Source: Haloplasma contractile
Lineage (GTDB): Bacteria; Bacillota_I; Bacilli_A; Haloplasmatales; Haloplasmataceae
Length of the DNA: 64,000 nucleotides
Reading direction: 5' to 3'
Assembly: GCA_016841945.1 (NCBI GenBank)
Contig: JAENYC010000002.1
Span: forward strand, 1 to 64,000
Positions within the stretch are counted from its first letter, which is position 1; each line of letters begins with the position of its first letter. Shown in pieces: positions 1 to 9,550 of this stretch. The translations under genes and the position numbers were made by a program. The notes under the pieces were generated by a model. That model saw only the letters and a list, made by a program, of their open reading frames with translations, searched no databases and was not told the DNA's origin.

Positions 1-60
1 ACCTGGCGCCTTAAGTTCATTCTACTATTTTACACAATCTATTTTACACTACCTAAGTTA

Positions 61-336
61 ATGAAATATACTCGTTATGATATTCTATTTATTAAAAGAT
101 TAAGATTCTTCTTAATATTAATTATTCTATTTGCATTATTTTCATCTGGATATATCTTATATAAATCCATAACGCAACAGTGGGATGTTAGTGATGATAT
201 TATAAAATATATTATTACTGGTGTTTTTGTAGAAATTATAGGCTTATTTATCGTGGTGTTTAATTATGCTTTTCATCCAGTTCAAATTATGTTAAATCAT
301 ATTGAAAAATTAATAAGCGATCAAAGAAATAAGTAA
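61..336 (+). CDS. Small two-helix membrane protein, possibly the 3' part of a longer gene
   Basis: A 91-residue reading with two hydrophobic helices (about residues 15-35 and 48-68) and a short charged C-terminal tail, so an inner-membrane protein. I do not recognise a family. The frame is open from base 1 to the ATG at 61 and no Shine-Dalgarno sequence precedes that ATG, so the gene may begin outside the window and this may be only the C-terminal end. A hairpin terminator follows 23 bases after the stop, which supports a real 3' end here. Function unknown. Confidence 0.5.
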   Translation: MKYTRYDILFIKRLRFFLILIILFALFSSGYILYKSITQQWDVSDDIIKYIITGVFVEIIGLFIVVFNYAFHPVQIMLNHIEKLISDQRNK

Positions 337-358
337 ATATATTATTTATAAAATCATA

Positions 359-389
359 GGCAATTTGAAGTTAATCAAATTGTCTTTTT
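359..389 (+). terminator. Rho-independent terminator after the small membrane gene
   Basis: The stem GGCAATTTGA pairs with TCAAATTGTC (one G-T pair) around a 6-base loop and is followed by TTTTT. The same stem sequence recurs in the terminator at 19253. Confidence 0.8.
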
Positions 390-748
390 AACGTTTATTT
401 AATCATATACCTTCTGACAGGTAATTTTTTATGGCTTCATTTTCTTTTTCTGATTATTTATCGATATCAACTTGACTAACTATTAATATATAACATAACT
501 GCTAAATATTGGTAATATTTAAATACATATGCTAAATAGGAAACATGATATAATTAAAAGAGAAAAAAACTTAATATTTGTTATAAAGATTCTAGGCTAG
601 AATCTTTATTTTTTATAAAATTCTTAAAATTTTCAAAAATCTATTAATTATTTACATTGTGATGTTTCTTGACAACATTTAATATAAAGATAAATGAGGA
701 AGTTTTATATGGATGGTGCTATAAAAAAAATGTTGAAGGGAGAAAAAT
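390..748. other. Gene-free region upstream of the mannoside locus
   Basis: No credible coding frame was seen. The stretch contains a second terminator-like hairpin (583-614) and a TTGACA hexamer at 669-674. A clear -10 at standard spacing is not obvious: AT-rich candidates lie at 683-694. This is the likely leader and promoter region of the lipoprotein operon starting at 749. Confidence 0.5.
583..614 (+). terminator. Perfect 12-bp stem terminator
   Basis: ATAAAGATTCTA pairs perfectly with TAGAATCTTTAT around a 3-base loop and runs into T residues. No gene lies between it and the preceding terminator. It could end an untranslated transcript, act as an attenuator for the locus downstream, or be a relic. 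Confidence 0.65.
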
Positions 749-2734
749 ATGTTTCGTAAAAAAATGATAATTTTAGTAGTATTATTTGTCTCTTTATTTT
801 TGGTCGCTTGTAACTTAGAAGATGTAGAAACTACAACAACGACAACAGAAGAAACGACAACAACAGAGACGACTACTACAACTGAAGACATTATTGATGA
901 AAACGCTCCAATAAAACTAGGTGAGGGAGGAACGGTTGAATTTGATTTAAAAATAGGTTCTCCTACAGCTGAACAGGATTTTGATGTTTCTGATTATGTA
1001 GATTTAAATGGGACAGATAGTAGAGATATGACATATGTTGTAGTTAATGGAGACCCTGAATATCTATCTATTACACAGCAACCAGAAGATGGAATATTTA
1101 AAGTAAAGGCAATTAAAGAGGGGCAAGCGAATTTCTATTTGGTTGTTAAGAAAAATGAAGTAGAACAATTTGTAGTAGATTTTACAGCAAATATTATAAC
1201 ATCTGCAGTCGTACAGTATGAATCTAAAGATGATTTTGCTTCGTTTGATAAGATGATTGATTATTCTAATCTTATATTAAATCAAAATGATACATCTGCA
1301 TTACCAACAACAGATACGACAGGACTTTTATTAGGTAGTGATGCATCAGGATATATGATTTATAACTTACTAGGTGGCGAAAGTAATGTTTCACTTGAGT
1401 ATAGTTTTCTAAGTGGGGATAATGCATTTGCGATTAAGGAAGTTGTCAATGAGACACCATTATATCGAGTCAATGTTTTCTATTCAGAAGATAGTGAGGG
1501 CGATACTTGGATAAGTGTAAATTATGCGAATGAGTTAATAAAAGAGGTAAAAGGTGATTGGGTCCGTGTACATTTAGATACTGAAATGATACCGAATACA
1601 GCTAAACGTTTAAAAGTATCAATTCCAAGACCAACAGAAGATTATACAGCGTTACAATTATATGAACCAATTTTGGATTATGTAAGCGTTTATTATTATG
1701 AGGCTGTCAGTGAAATATTTGCGACATATAAAGATGACTTTATTGATTTTAATAAAATGTCAGAGTATGATAATCTAATTTTAAATCCTAATGATACATC
1801 AGCATTACCAACAACCGATACAACAGGATTAGTACTTGAAACAAATGCATTAGGTTATATGATTTATGATTTATTTGGTGGAAAATCTAAAGTTTCGCTA
1901 GAATATAACTTTTATAGTGGAGATAGTCAATTTGCAGTGAAAGAAACAGTAAATGAAGTCGATTTATACCGTGTTAATGTTTTCTATTCTGAATCTGATG
2001 CAGGTGATGATTGGATAGCGATTAATTTTGAGACAACAGAATGTGAAGAAAGTAAGGGCGATTTTGATCATATTAAGGTCGTAACAGAAGACATTCCTAA
2101 TACAGCTAAACGTTTAAAAGTGACAATTCCAAGACCAAGTGTAGACGACGGGTTTACAGCACTTCAAGGTTGGGAACCAATTCTTGATTATGTTCAAATT
2201 GATTATTATGAGGATGTCGTTGTACCAGATTATGTGATGAAGGATACATTTATTGATTTTAATAAAATGACTTCATATGATGGATTGCTTCTAAATGCCA
2301 ATGATACGAGTGCACTTCCAACAACCGATACAACAGGGTTAATGTTATCGAGTACAAATGAAGGCTACATGATGTATGATTTAACACAAGGATTAACAAC
2401 AGTTGGAATAGAATATCTATTTTTTAGTGGTGATTTAGATTTTGCGGTTAAAGAAGTTGTGAATGAAGACGTATTATACCGACTACAAATTGCTTATTCT
2501 GAAACTGCTGATGGTGATGATTGGCAAACAGTTGATATCGCAAATTATGAGTTAAAAGCAGGAACGATAGAAGCATGGAAATTAGTTTATATAGAAAGTG
2601 ATGAGATACCTGAAACAGCCTTAAGATTAAAGGTAACCATTACAAGACCAGATACAAATGCAGGGCAAACACCATTACAAGCTTTTGAACCAATTTTAAC
2701 TTATTTACAAGTATTATCATTTGATAATAACTAG
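749..2734 (+). CDS. Surface lipoprotein with Thr-rich linker and three beta-sandwich-like repeats
   Basis: The 661-residue product starts with a lipoprotein signal peptide whose lipobox is L-V-A-C near residue 21. A Thr/Glu-rich linker (about residues 28-48) follows, so it is exposed outside the membrane. A short N-terminal domain (about 55-150) precedes three homologous repeats at roughly 160-310, 325-475 and 490-655. Each has the same landmarks: N-D-T-S-A-L-P-T-T-D-T-T-G, a G-Y-M-x-Y-D-L strand, F-A-V-K-E, L-Y-R, A-x-R-L-K-V and E-P-I-L. No catalytic signature is visible, and carbohydrate binding is my inference from context. A related module sits at the C-terminus of the next gene. GGGAG lies 8 bases before the ATG. 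Confidence 0.8.
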   Translation: MFRKKMIILVVLFVSLFLVACNLEDVETTTTTTEETTTTETTTTTEDIIDENAPIKLGEGGTVEFDLKIGSPTAEQDFDVSDYVDLNGTDSRDMTYVVVNGDPEYLSITQQPEDGIFKVKAIKEGQANFYLVVKKNEVEQFVVDFTANIITSAVVQYESKDDFASFDKMIDYSNLILNQNDTSALPTTDTTGLLLGSDASGYMIYNLLGGESNVSLEYSFLSGDNAFAIKEVVNETPLYRVNVFYSEDSEGDTWISVNYANELIKEVKGDWVRVHLDTEMIPNTAKRLKVSIPRPTEDYTALQLYEPILDYVSVYYYEAVSEIFATYKDDFIDFNKMSEYDNLILNPNDTSALPTTDTTGLVLETNALGYMIYDLFGGKSKVSLEYNFYSGDSQFAVKETVNEVDLYRVNVFYSESDAGDDWIAINFETTECEESKGDFDHIKVVTEDIPNTAKRLKVTIPRPSVDDGFTALQGWEPILDYVQIDYYEDVVVPDYVMKDTFIDFNKMTSYDGLLLNANDTSALPTTDTTGLMLSSTNEGYMMYDLTQGLTTVGIEYLFFSGDLDFAVKEVVNEDVLYRLQIAYSETADGDDWQTVDIANYELKAGTIEAWKLVYIESDEIPETALRLKVTITRPDTNAGQTPLQAFEPILTYLQVLSFDNN

Positions 2735-2748
2735 TGAGGAGGAAAAAC

Positions 2749-4479
2749 GTGTTTAAAAAAAGATTTTATAGTTTATTGTTAATGTTAACGATGATATTTA
2801 TCATATCATCTTGTGATACAAAAAATGAAGATACTGAAGCAACAACACATACCACAACCACTACAGAGATTAATGATAATATTGACCAAAACGAGGTTAT
2901 GGCAAAACTTGGTGTGACACATGTCGGTGGTAAATATAATTTCTCTGAAATAAAAGCAGATGGAAAACCTTTCTTACAAGAGGGCGCTGAAGTGATAAGA
3001 AATGAACTAGGTGCTAAAAATATTAAGTTGTGGCTAAGTGTTGATTATGCAGCTGTTTATAATTTTAATCATGTATGGGATGATTTGGAGTTAAATAGTA
3101 TAACTGATTTAGCCAAACACGATTATTTTAAGACTGTATTTAATATGGATTTTGACACAATCGCATTAGAGATGCATGGACTTACAGGGACACTTTGGTC
3201 AGATGATGATAATATGTCTGATCAAGACAAAATCGATGTATACGATGAAACATATGAATTAGCAACTTATTTATTAACTGAATATAAAGATACTAATAAA
3301 ACATTTATTATACAAAATTGGGAAGGCGACAACATGATTAAAGAACCTGATTATGCAGGTAGCGAGGCAAGTGATGCCAAGATTCAAGCCTTAACCGATT
3401 GGTTCAATGTAAGAAGCGATGCTATAAAAGCGGCTAGAGAAGATGTAACAGATACGAATGCTAAAGTATATCATTGTATAGAGATTAATAAAATATCTAG
3501 TGCGTGGACAGGTCCACAGTTATTATATACTGTGATACCAAATACCGATGCTGATTTATATTCCTATTCAAACTGGGAAACCGCAGAAGATAAACAATAC
3601 TTAAAAGATAATTTAGATGAGTATGCAGAATATGCACCAGATAGTGAAACATTTGGTTCTAAAAACATCATGTTAGGTGAGTTTGGTTCAGGCGAAATCC
3701 GCGACGGTGGAGATACGAGACATTATAATATCATCAAAAATCAATTAGAAGGAGCCCTTGAATGGGGTGTACAATATGCCTTTGTTTGGGAAATTTATTG
3801 TAATTCATGGAAAGTACCTGATGTAGGACTTAGACCTCAAAATAATGACTTAAATGGTTTTTGGTTGATTAGACCTGATGGTACTTATACAACAGCATGG
3901 TGGTATTTGAAAGGTTTATTAGAAGGCAATGATTATTTATCTAATATACCTGATGATACAAAGACTGTACCACCTCAACCACCAGTACCTGAGGAACTTG
4001 AATATGACCGTTCTAAGGAAGTATTCAGAGATAATTTGACAAGTTTAGATAATATGTCAGATTATTCAGAAGATGGATTATATTTATTTGAAATATCATC
4101 TGATCAATATAGTTATTTTGAACCATTCTTATTGTATAACGGAGAACAACTCGATGAGGATTGGAACTGTTTAAATAGAATCGAAGATGTTATTAGTTAT
4201 ATTGAATATGAGAAAAAAGCAGACAATATGATTGTTTATGGATTCTCTTATGGTGGTATGATGAGATCAAAATTAAGAATTGAAGTATCTAAAGATAATG
4301 GGGATTCATTTGTAAAAGTACCATATAGTAATATAGAAACACCTCAGGGTGCATGGAGTGGAAATAAGATATCCATTAGTTTTGAAGATGAAGTCACCCA
4401 TGTAAGAATTACATTCATCTCTCGTGGAGCAAATTTCTGGGACCCAATCTTAAGAGAAGTCATATTCTTAGATGATTAA
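2749..4479 (+). CDS. Surface lipoprotein, putative TIM-barrel glycoside hydrolase with C-terminal binding-type module
   Basis: The 576-residue product has a lipoprotein signal (lipobox I-S-S-C) and a Thr-rich linker, then a catalytic-looking domain (about residues 50-400) and a C-terminal module (about 415-576). That module resembles the repeats of the preceding lipoprotein. Landmarks of the main domain are Q-N-W-E-G-D, L-G-E-F-G-S-G-E and F-V-W-E-I-Y. By analogy with clan GH-A folds, the Glu of N-W-E-G-D and the Glu of G-E-F-G could be the acid/base and nucleophile, but I cannot name a CAZy family. The GTG start at 2749 was chosen because GAGGAGG lies 6 bases upstream. A GTG at 2734 would fall inside that site's surroundings and overlap the previous stop. 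Confidence 0.7.
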   Translation: MFKKRFYSLLLMLTMIFIISSCDTKNEDTEATTHTTTTTEINDNIDQNEVMAKLGVTHVGGKYNFSEIKADGKPFLQEGAEVIRNELGAKNIKLWLSVDYAAVYNFNHVWDDLELNSITDLAKHDYFKTVFNMDFDTIALEMHGLTGTLWSDDDNMSDQDKIDVYDETYELATYLLTEYKDTNKTFIIQNWEGDNMIKEPDYAGSEASDAKIQALTDWFNVRSDAIKAAREDVTDTNAKVYHCIEINKISSAWTGPQLLYTVIPNTDADLYSYSNWETAEDKQYLKDNLDEYAEYAPDSETFGSKNIMLGEFGSGEIRDGGDTRHYNIIKNQLEGALEWGVQYAFVWEIYCNSWKVPDVGLRPQNNDLNGFWLIRPDGTYTTAWWYLKGLLEGNDYLSNIPDDTKTVPPQPPVPEELEYDRSKEVFRDNLTSLDNMSDYSEDGLYLFEISSDQYSYFEPFLLYNGEQLDEDWNCLNRIEDVISYIEYEKKADNMIVYGFSYGGMMRSKLRIEVSKDNGDSFVKVPYSNIETPQGAWSGNKISISFEDEVTHVRITFISRGANFWDPILREVIFLDD

Positions 4480-4493
4480 ATAATAATAAAATG

Positions 4494-4522
4494 AAAGGTG
4501 AGGTTTTCCTCACCTTTATTTA
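4494..4522 (+). terminator. Terminator between the lipoprotein and its cytoplasmic homologue
   Basis: AAAGGTGAGG pairs perfectly with CCTCACCTTT around a TTTT loop and is followed by a weak T-rich tail. It probably reduces, rather than blocks, expression of the downstream genes. Confidence 0.75.
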
Positions 4523-4545
4523 ATAATAGATTAGGAGCAATAATA

Positions 4546-5823
4546 ATGATTAATACAAGAATAGGAACACAAAATATTGGAGGATATTATCATTTTACAG
4601 AAGAAGGTTCATTAATAGAGGGTGCTAAGGAAATCTTAAAACTCGGAAGTGATATTTTAAAAGTTTCTCTCACATTAAATACATATAAAGAATTAAATCA
4701 AGATAAAACCGTTAATTCATTAGTGGATATTGCTAAGATTAAACAATTTCATACAGTCTTTTCGATGCCATTTAAATACTATATATTATGGGCTCATACC
4801 CCACATATCAATGGCAAGGAATTAGATAATCAAGTATTAGATGATACCTATCACCAAATGTATGAACTCACTAAATATTTATTAACGACCTTTAATGATA
4901 GTCATAAAGTGTTTTTATTAGGAAATTGGGAAGGTGATTGGTTAATTAGGGATAGTCAAGACTATGATCTTTATAAAAATTATGACGAAGAAAGAATTAA
5001 TCATTTCACTGAGATAATGAAAATAAGACAGAAAGCAGTAGAAGATGCTAGAAAGAATATTAACCATCATCATATTATGGTGGGTCATTATGTGGAAGTC
5101 AATCTTGTTTTAGGTGCTAAAGATAGAAATTTAAATAGAGTGGTCAATAAAGTATTACCAAATATAATAGTTGATTTAGTTTCTTATTCTTCATATGATG
5201 CTTTGTATCCCCTTCGTTTAACAGAGGCATTAGACTATATTGAACAAAATGCAAATTTCACTGATTATTTTAATCAATTATTTGATAAACTGGTCTTTAT
5301 TGGAGAAATGGATAGTATGTGCGAATATACACAAAAAGGTTATGTTTTCCATCAAAACAGTTATCTTCCATTTAAAAACGCCATATATTCAGCCTTAAAT
5401 TGGGGAGTACCATTTGTGTTATATTGGGAATTATATAGTAATGTTAAAGATCAATATTTTTGTTTAATCGATGAATCAGGTAAAAAAAATGATGTGTATT
5501 ATATTTTAAAAAATATTATAGGGAAACTTTTATTTTTAAATATAGTTCATGTGATAACATTTAGTCAAAAAATAAAATACACTGATCTATCACATTTAGC
5601 TCATTGGTGTGAAATGACTTTTAAAGAGGTTTTAGAAACCTTTATTAAATATTATAAAATTGATGAAAAGTCCAATATTTTTCAAAAAAAAATATTAAAA
5701 ATATCACATTTTTTAGATCAAAATAATGAACAAGATATACTTGAATATTTAATAAAAAATCGAATTAATTTGTCATTAAACCTAATAGAAAACATGAATG
5801 ATGTATTTGATATTAAAAAATGA
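4546..5823 (+). CDS. Cytoplasmic homologue of the putative lipoprotein glycosidase
   Basis: The 425-residue product has no signal peptide. Its first about 330 residues align by eye with the catalytic-looking domain of the preceding lipoprotein. Shared landmarks are R-I-G-T-Q-N-I-G-G-Y-Y against the lipoprotein's L-G-V-T-H-V-G-G-K-Y, plus N-W-E-G-D, I-G-E-M in place of L-G-E-F, and Y-W-E-L-Y. The remaining about 95 residues are helical, of unknown role and replace the lipoprotein's C-terminal module. A sugar-cleaving role inside the cell is inferred. The ATG at 4546 has AGGAG 8 bases upstream; an earlier in-frame start would lie inside the terminator hairpin. Confidence 0.65.
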   Translation: MINTRIGTQNIGGYYHFTEEGSLIEGAKEILKLGSDILKVSLTLNTYKELNQDKTVNSLVDIAKIKQFHTVFSMPFKYYILWAHTPHINGKELDNQVLDDTYHQMYELTKYLLTTFNDSHKVFLLGNWEGDWLIRDSQDYDLYKNYDEERINHFTEIMKIRQKAVEDARKNINHHHIMVGHYVEVNLVLGAKDRNLNRVVNKVLPNIIVDLVSYSSYDALYPLRLTEALDYIEQNANFTDYFNQLFDKLVFIGEMDSMCEYTQKGYVFHQNSYLPFKNAIYSALNWGVPFVLYWELYSNVKDQYFCLIDESGKKNDVYYILKNIIGKLLFLNIVHVITFSQKIKYTDLSHLAHWCEMTFKEVLETFIKYYKIDEKSNIFQKKILKISHFLDQNNEQDILEYLIKNRINLSLNLIENMNDVFDIKK

Positions 5824-5871
5824 AAGCGTTAAAATGAGAGTATAATTAAAATATAAACTGGGGTAGATTGT

Positions 5872-7593
5872 ATGAAGTTTTATAAAAATAATAGTATTAG
5901 AAAACAAATCCTAATTCTAGCCTTTACCATGATTTTTATGGTCGTGATTACACAAATTGCTTATTATGTTGCCGTATCCTCTTTCGCAACTAAACAAAGT
6001 AATCAATATGTTGATGAATCCTTAAAAAACATCAATCGTCAATTAGAAAAATCAATGAATTCAATCATGCATAATGCAACATTAATATCAACCAATCAAA
6101 GTGTTAAAGAAATTCTATTAGAAAATGATAGTACAAATAGATATGCCTTATCAAAATATATTTATGACTATATGTCCTATATGATTTCATCTCCTTATAT
6201 TAGCGACATTATATTAATGGATAATCAAGATAGACGGCTAGCTGCTGTCAATAGACTAGACCCCACTTCAGAAAGAGAGTTAATAAAAGAAGTTGAAGCA
6301 AGTCAACAATGGTTTTATTGGACAGGGACTAAGAAGACCTTGTCAAATTATAATTATACCGCATTAGGTTTTAAAATATATGAACAAAACAATATCATTG
6401 GCATAGGCATTATCATTACAGATGCGATGTATTATCAAGAAACATTAAAGTCAAATTTATTAAGTCAAGAACAAGTGCTAATACTTCTTGATGATAATGA
6501 TATTTTACTATCAACAAATAGTAATAAAAACGACATACTTTTTAGTGAAAATAAAGATTATTTTAATAATAACTTAAATGATTATTTATTAAATAAATAT
6601 ATAGTTTCTGAGCATCAATGGGAAATTATTAGTTATATTCCTAAAGATATTATTAGTGAGGATTATGATTTTGTTAAAAATACAATCGTTATCATGGGGA
6701 TTGTATTTATTTCTATTATGCTGATTTGGATGACGATTATTGTAAGAAATATTTACTACCCAATAAGAAGTTTGAAAGAATATATATCTAAATCAACAAG
6801 TAGTAAACCAGATACAAGATACAATTTTAATACGAATAATGAAATCTTAACCATCAAAAATACTGTGAATAATATGTTAGATACAATAGAAATAAATACT
6901 AGGAAGATATTTCAACAGCAAACAGAGATGCATAATCTTGAAATGGTTCGAAAAGAAATTCAGTTAATGAATTTTTTTGCTCAAATTAATCCTCATTTTT
7001 TATACAATACTTTAGAGACCATAAGAGGATTAGGTGTAATTAATGAAGAAAACAGAATTGTAAATATTACCACTTCATTAGCTGCATTATTACGATACAG
7101 TATTAAATCAGATTCATTTGTATTAGTAAAAAAAGAGGAAGAAGCAGTAAAAAACTATCTTAATATAATCAATATTCGTTATAATGAAGAAATTGCTTAT
7201 ACAATTGATATAGATAAAAGTTTACATGATGAAAAGATCATTAAAATGATTATACAGCCTTTTGTAGAAAATGCTATAAAACATGGATATGATTTAGAAA
7301 AGCCAATGACCATTCAAATAAAGTTGACAAAAGAACACCATAAAATGAGATTAACAATTGCTGATAATGGGTTAGGTATGAAGAATAGTAAAATTAATGA
7401 AATCTATCAAAGGTTTAGAAGTGATTATAGTTTAAACAAAATAGATAATGAAAATATAGGGTTATTTAATACATTTGCTAGATTAAAATTATTATATGGA
7501 AATGAGTTTAATATTAATGATTTTATTATTTTAAGTGAAGAAGATATTGGAACTATTATTACCATCTATATACCTATCATAAAATCTAACTAA
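5872..7593 (+). CDS. Sensor histidine kinase, YesM/LytS-like (His_kinase family)
   Basis: A 573-residue membrane sensor. A first membrane helix (about 12-35) is followed by an extracellular sensing domain, a second helix (about 268-290), a HAMP-like linker and a coiled coil. The phosphoacceptor lies in the Q-I-N-P-H-F-L-Y-N motif (H375). The N-box Q-P-F-V-E-N-A-I-K-H-G and the G-box D-N-G-L-G-M of the ATPase domain follow. This family pairs with YesN-type AraC response regulators, and one is encoded at 11216. It probably senses an extracellular sugar or the sugar-loaded binding protein and controls this locus. GGGGT precedes the ATG. Confidence 0.92.
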   Translation: MKFYKNNSIRKQILILAFTMIFMVVITQIAYYVAVSSFATKQSNQYVDESLKNINRQLEKSMNSIMHNATLISTNQSVKEILLENDSTNRYALSKYIYDYMSYMISSPYISDIILMDNQDRRLAAVNRLDPTSERELIKEVEASQQWFYWTGTKKTLSNYNYTALGFKIYEQNNIIGIGIIITDAMYYQETLKSNLLSQEQVLILLDDNDILLSTNSNKNDILFSENKDYFNNNLNDYLLNKYIVSEHQWEIISYIPKDIISEDYDFVKNTIVIMGIVFISIMLIWMTIIVRNIYYPIRSLKEYISKSTSSKPDTRYNFNTNNEILTIKNTVNNMLDTIEINTRKIFQQQTEMHNLEMVRKEIQLMNFFAQINPHFLYNTLETIRGLGVINEENRIVNITTSLAALLRYSIKSDSFVLVKKEEEAVKNYLNIINIRYNEEIAYTIDIDKSLHDEKIIKMIIQPFVENAIKHGYDLEKPMTIQIKLTKEHHKMRLTIADNGLGMKNSKINEIYQRFRSDYSLNKIDNENIGLFNTFARLKLLYGNEFNINDFIILSEEDIGTIITIYIPIIKSN

Positions 7594-7681
7594 AATTTTC
7601 AAATTCTACATAATTTTTTTCATTTAAATCATTCTTATATCTTGTTATATTAAATGTATATCATGAATAAGGATGATTCAT

Positions 7682-8623
7682 ATGAATAGTAATATGTCAA
7701 TAAATAATAAATCTCGCTTTTCAACATGGAAAAGGATAAAAGCAAATCGATTTATTTATTTTCTTTTAATACCTGGATTAATCTTCTATATCGTATTTGC
7801 ATATTTACCTATGTATGGAGTTTTACTTGCTTTCCAAGATGTTGGAATAGGAAGTAGCTTATTAGGTAATGAGTGGATTGGTTTAGAAAACTTTCAAAGG
7901 CTTTTTGAAGATGAAGAGTTTTGGATAGCGTTTAGAAATACCATAATCATCAGCTTTGGAAGATTAATTACAGGTTTTTCTATACCCATAATTCTTGCAA
8001 TTTTAATCAATGAATTATGGCATAGTAAGATTAAAAAAACAATTCAGACAATTGTTACCTTCCCTCACTTTTTATCATGGGTTATCATCTCTGGGATTAT
8101 ATTCAATTTATTATCAGGAGATGGCTTAGTCAATGGTATAATAGAATTTTTTGGACATGATAAATACTATTTTTCAAAAGAACAAAATCTTTTTAGACCA
8201 TTGTTGTATGTTTCAGGAATATGGAAGAGTGCTGGATGGGGCAGCGTTATTTATTTAGCAGCAATATCTGGTATCAATCCTGAATTATATGAAGCAGCAA
8301 CAATTGATGGTGCTAGTAGATTACAAAGGATACGATATATTACTTGGTCTGGTATGAAACCAGTGGTTGTTTTAATGTTGTTATTAAGTATCGGAGGAAT
8401 AATGAATGCTGGTTTCGAACAAATATTCTTAATGTATAATCCAACATTATATGATGTTTCGGATATTATTGATACTTACGTTTATCGTCGAACATTTGTT
8501 GATGGTGCTGATTATGGTTTGAGTACTGCCGCAGGATTATTTAAGTCTGTTATTAATATCACATTATTAATATTTGCAAATTACATTAGTAAAAGAATTG
8601 ATAAAGATTATAGTATTTTCTAA
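7682..8623 (+). CDS. ABC sugar transporter permease, LplB/YtcP-like
   Basis: A 313-residue integral membrane permease with six predicted helices. The binding-protein-dependent transport signature E-A-A-T-I-D-G-A lies in the loop before the fifth helix, where the ATPase docks. It matches the LplB type, which pairs with a second permease and a large solute-binding lipoprotein, both encoded directly downstream. AAGGA lies 8 bases before the ATG at 7682; an ATG three codons earlier overlaps that site. No ATPase gene is nearby. Confidence 0.93.
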   Translation: MNSNMSINNKSRFSTWKRIKANRFIYFLLIPGLIFYIVFAYLPMYGVLLAFQDVGIGSSLLGNEWIGLENFQRLFEDEEFWIAFRNTIIISFGRLITGFSIPIILAILINELWHSKIKKTIQTIVTFPHFLSWVIISGIIFNLLSGDGLVNGIIEFFGHDKYYFSKEQNLFRPLLYVSGIWKSAGWGSVIYLAAISGINPELYEAATIDGASRLQRIRYITWSGMKPVVVLMLLLSIGGIMNAGFEQIFLMYNPTLYDVSDIIDTYVYRRTFVDGADYGLSTAAGLFKSVINITLLIFANYISKRIDKDYSIF

Positions 8624-8639
8624 GAAGGTGAAAGATAGT

Positions 8640-9527
8640 ATGAAGCGCTTACGTATAAAGAAAAAAAGAAAGAAATTAGATATTATAGATTACATCGTCA
8701 TTGTGACGTTATCTCTTTTTGCCATATCGATTATTATTCCTTTTTATAATTTATTAATGGTATCTATTGTACCGCAGAAAGTATATTTAGAAAATCCCTT
8801 TATTATGATTCCTAAAATGGCTACTTTAGCTAATTACAAGGCTGTATTTTCTGATTCAAGTATACTTGATGGTTATTTAATCACATTAATTGTTGTATTA
8901 GTTGGAGTACCCTATAATTTATTTTTAATTTTCACATTTGGTTATGCATTAAGCAAAAGAAAATTTTGGGGGAAAAACTTTGTTTTGAATATGGTAATTA
9001 TCACAATGTTTTTTAGTGGAGGAACGATACCATATTTCTTAGTTGTAACGAGTTTAGGTTTATTTGATAATATACTTGCTTTGATTCTGCCATATGGAAT
9101 TAATACATTTTATATGTTAATCGCAAGGAACTTTTTTCAACAAATACCTAAAAGTTTAGAAGAATCAGCAAAGATTGATGGCGCAAATGAATTTAGGATA
9201 TTATGGTCCATTATTCTACCGGTGTCAAGACCAATCATGGCAACGATTTTCTTGTTCTGTGTTGTAGACCGATGGAATGAATGGTGGAATGGATTATTGT
9301 TTATACAAACAAAAGAGTTGAGACCACTTCAATTAATATTACGTAATATTATCAATACACAAAACTTTAATACAAGTAACATGCCACCTGCAATTCAACA
9401 TTTGGTATTTTCAGAAGGGATAAAAGCAGCTAATATATTTATTGTAATGTTGCCAATTATGCTTGTATATCCATTTGTTCAAAAACACTTTATAAAAGGT
9501 GTATTAATAGGTTCTATAAAATCATAA
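8640..9527 (+). CDS. ABC sugar transporter permease, LplC/YtcP-like
   Basis: A 295-residue second permease of the same importer, with a basic N-terminus, six predicted membrane helices and the docking-loop motif E-S-A-K-I-D-G-A. AGAAGGTG precedes the ATG at 8640. Earlier in-frame starts would overlap the upstream permease and lack a ribosome binding site. It most likely forms a heterodimer with the preceding gene product to import an oligosaccharide released at the surface. Confidence 0.93.
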   Translation: MKRLRIKKKRKKLDIIDYIVIVTLSLFAISIIIPFYNLLMVSIVPQKVYLENPFIMIPKMATLANYKAVFSDSSILDGYLITLIVVLVGVPYNLFLIFTFGYALSKRKFWGKNFVLNMVIITMFFSGGTIPYFLVVTSLGLFDNILALILPYGINTFYMLIARNFFQQIPKSLEESAKIDGANEFRILWSIILPVSRPIMATIFLFCVVDRWNEWWNGLLFIQTKELRPLQLILRNIINTQNFNTSNMPPAIQHLVFSEGIKAANIFIVMLPIMLVYPFVQKHFIKGVLIGSIKS

Positions 9528-9550
9528 TTAAAAAAGAGGAGAGATAGGAA

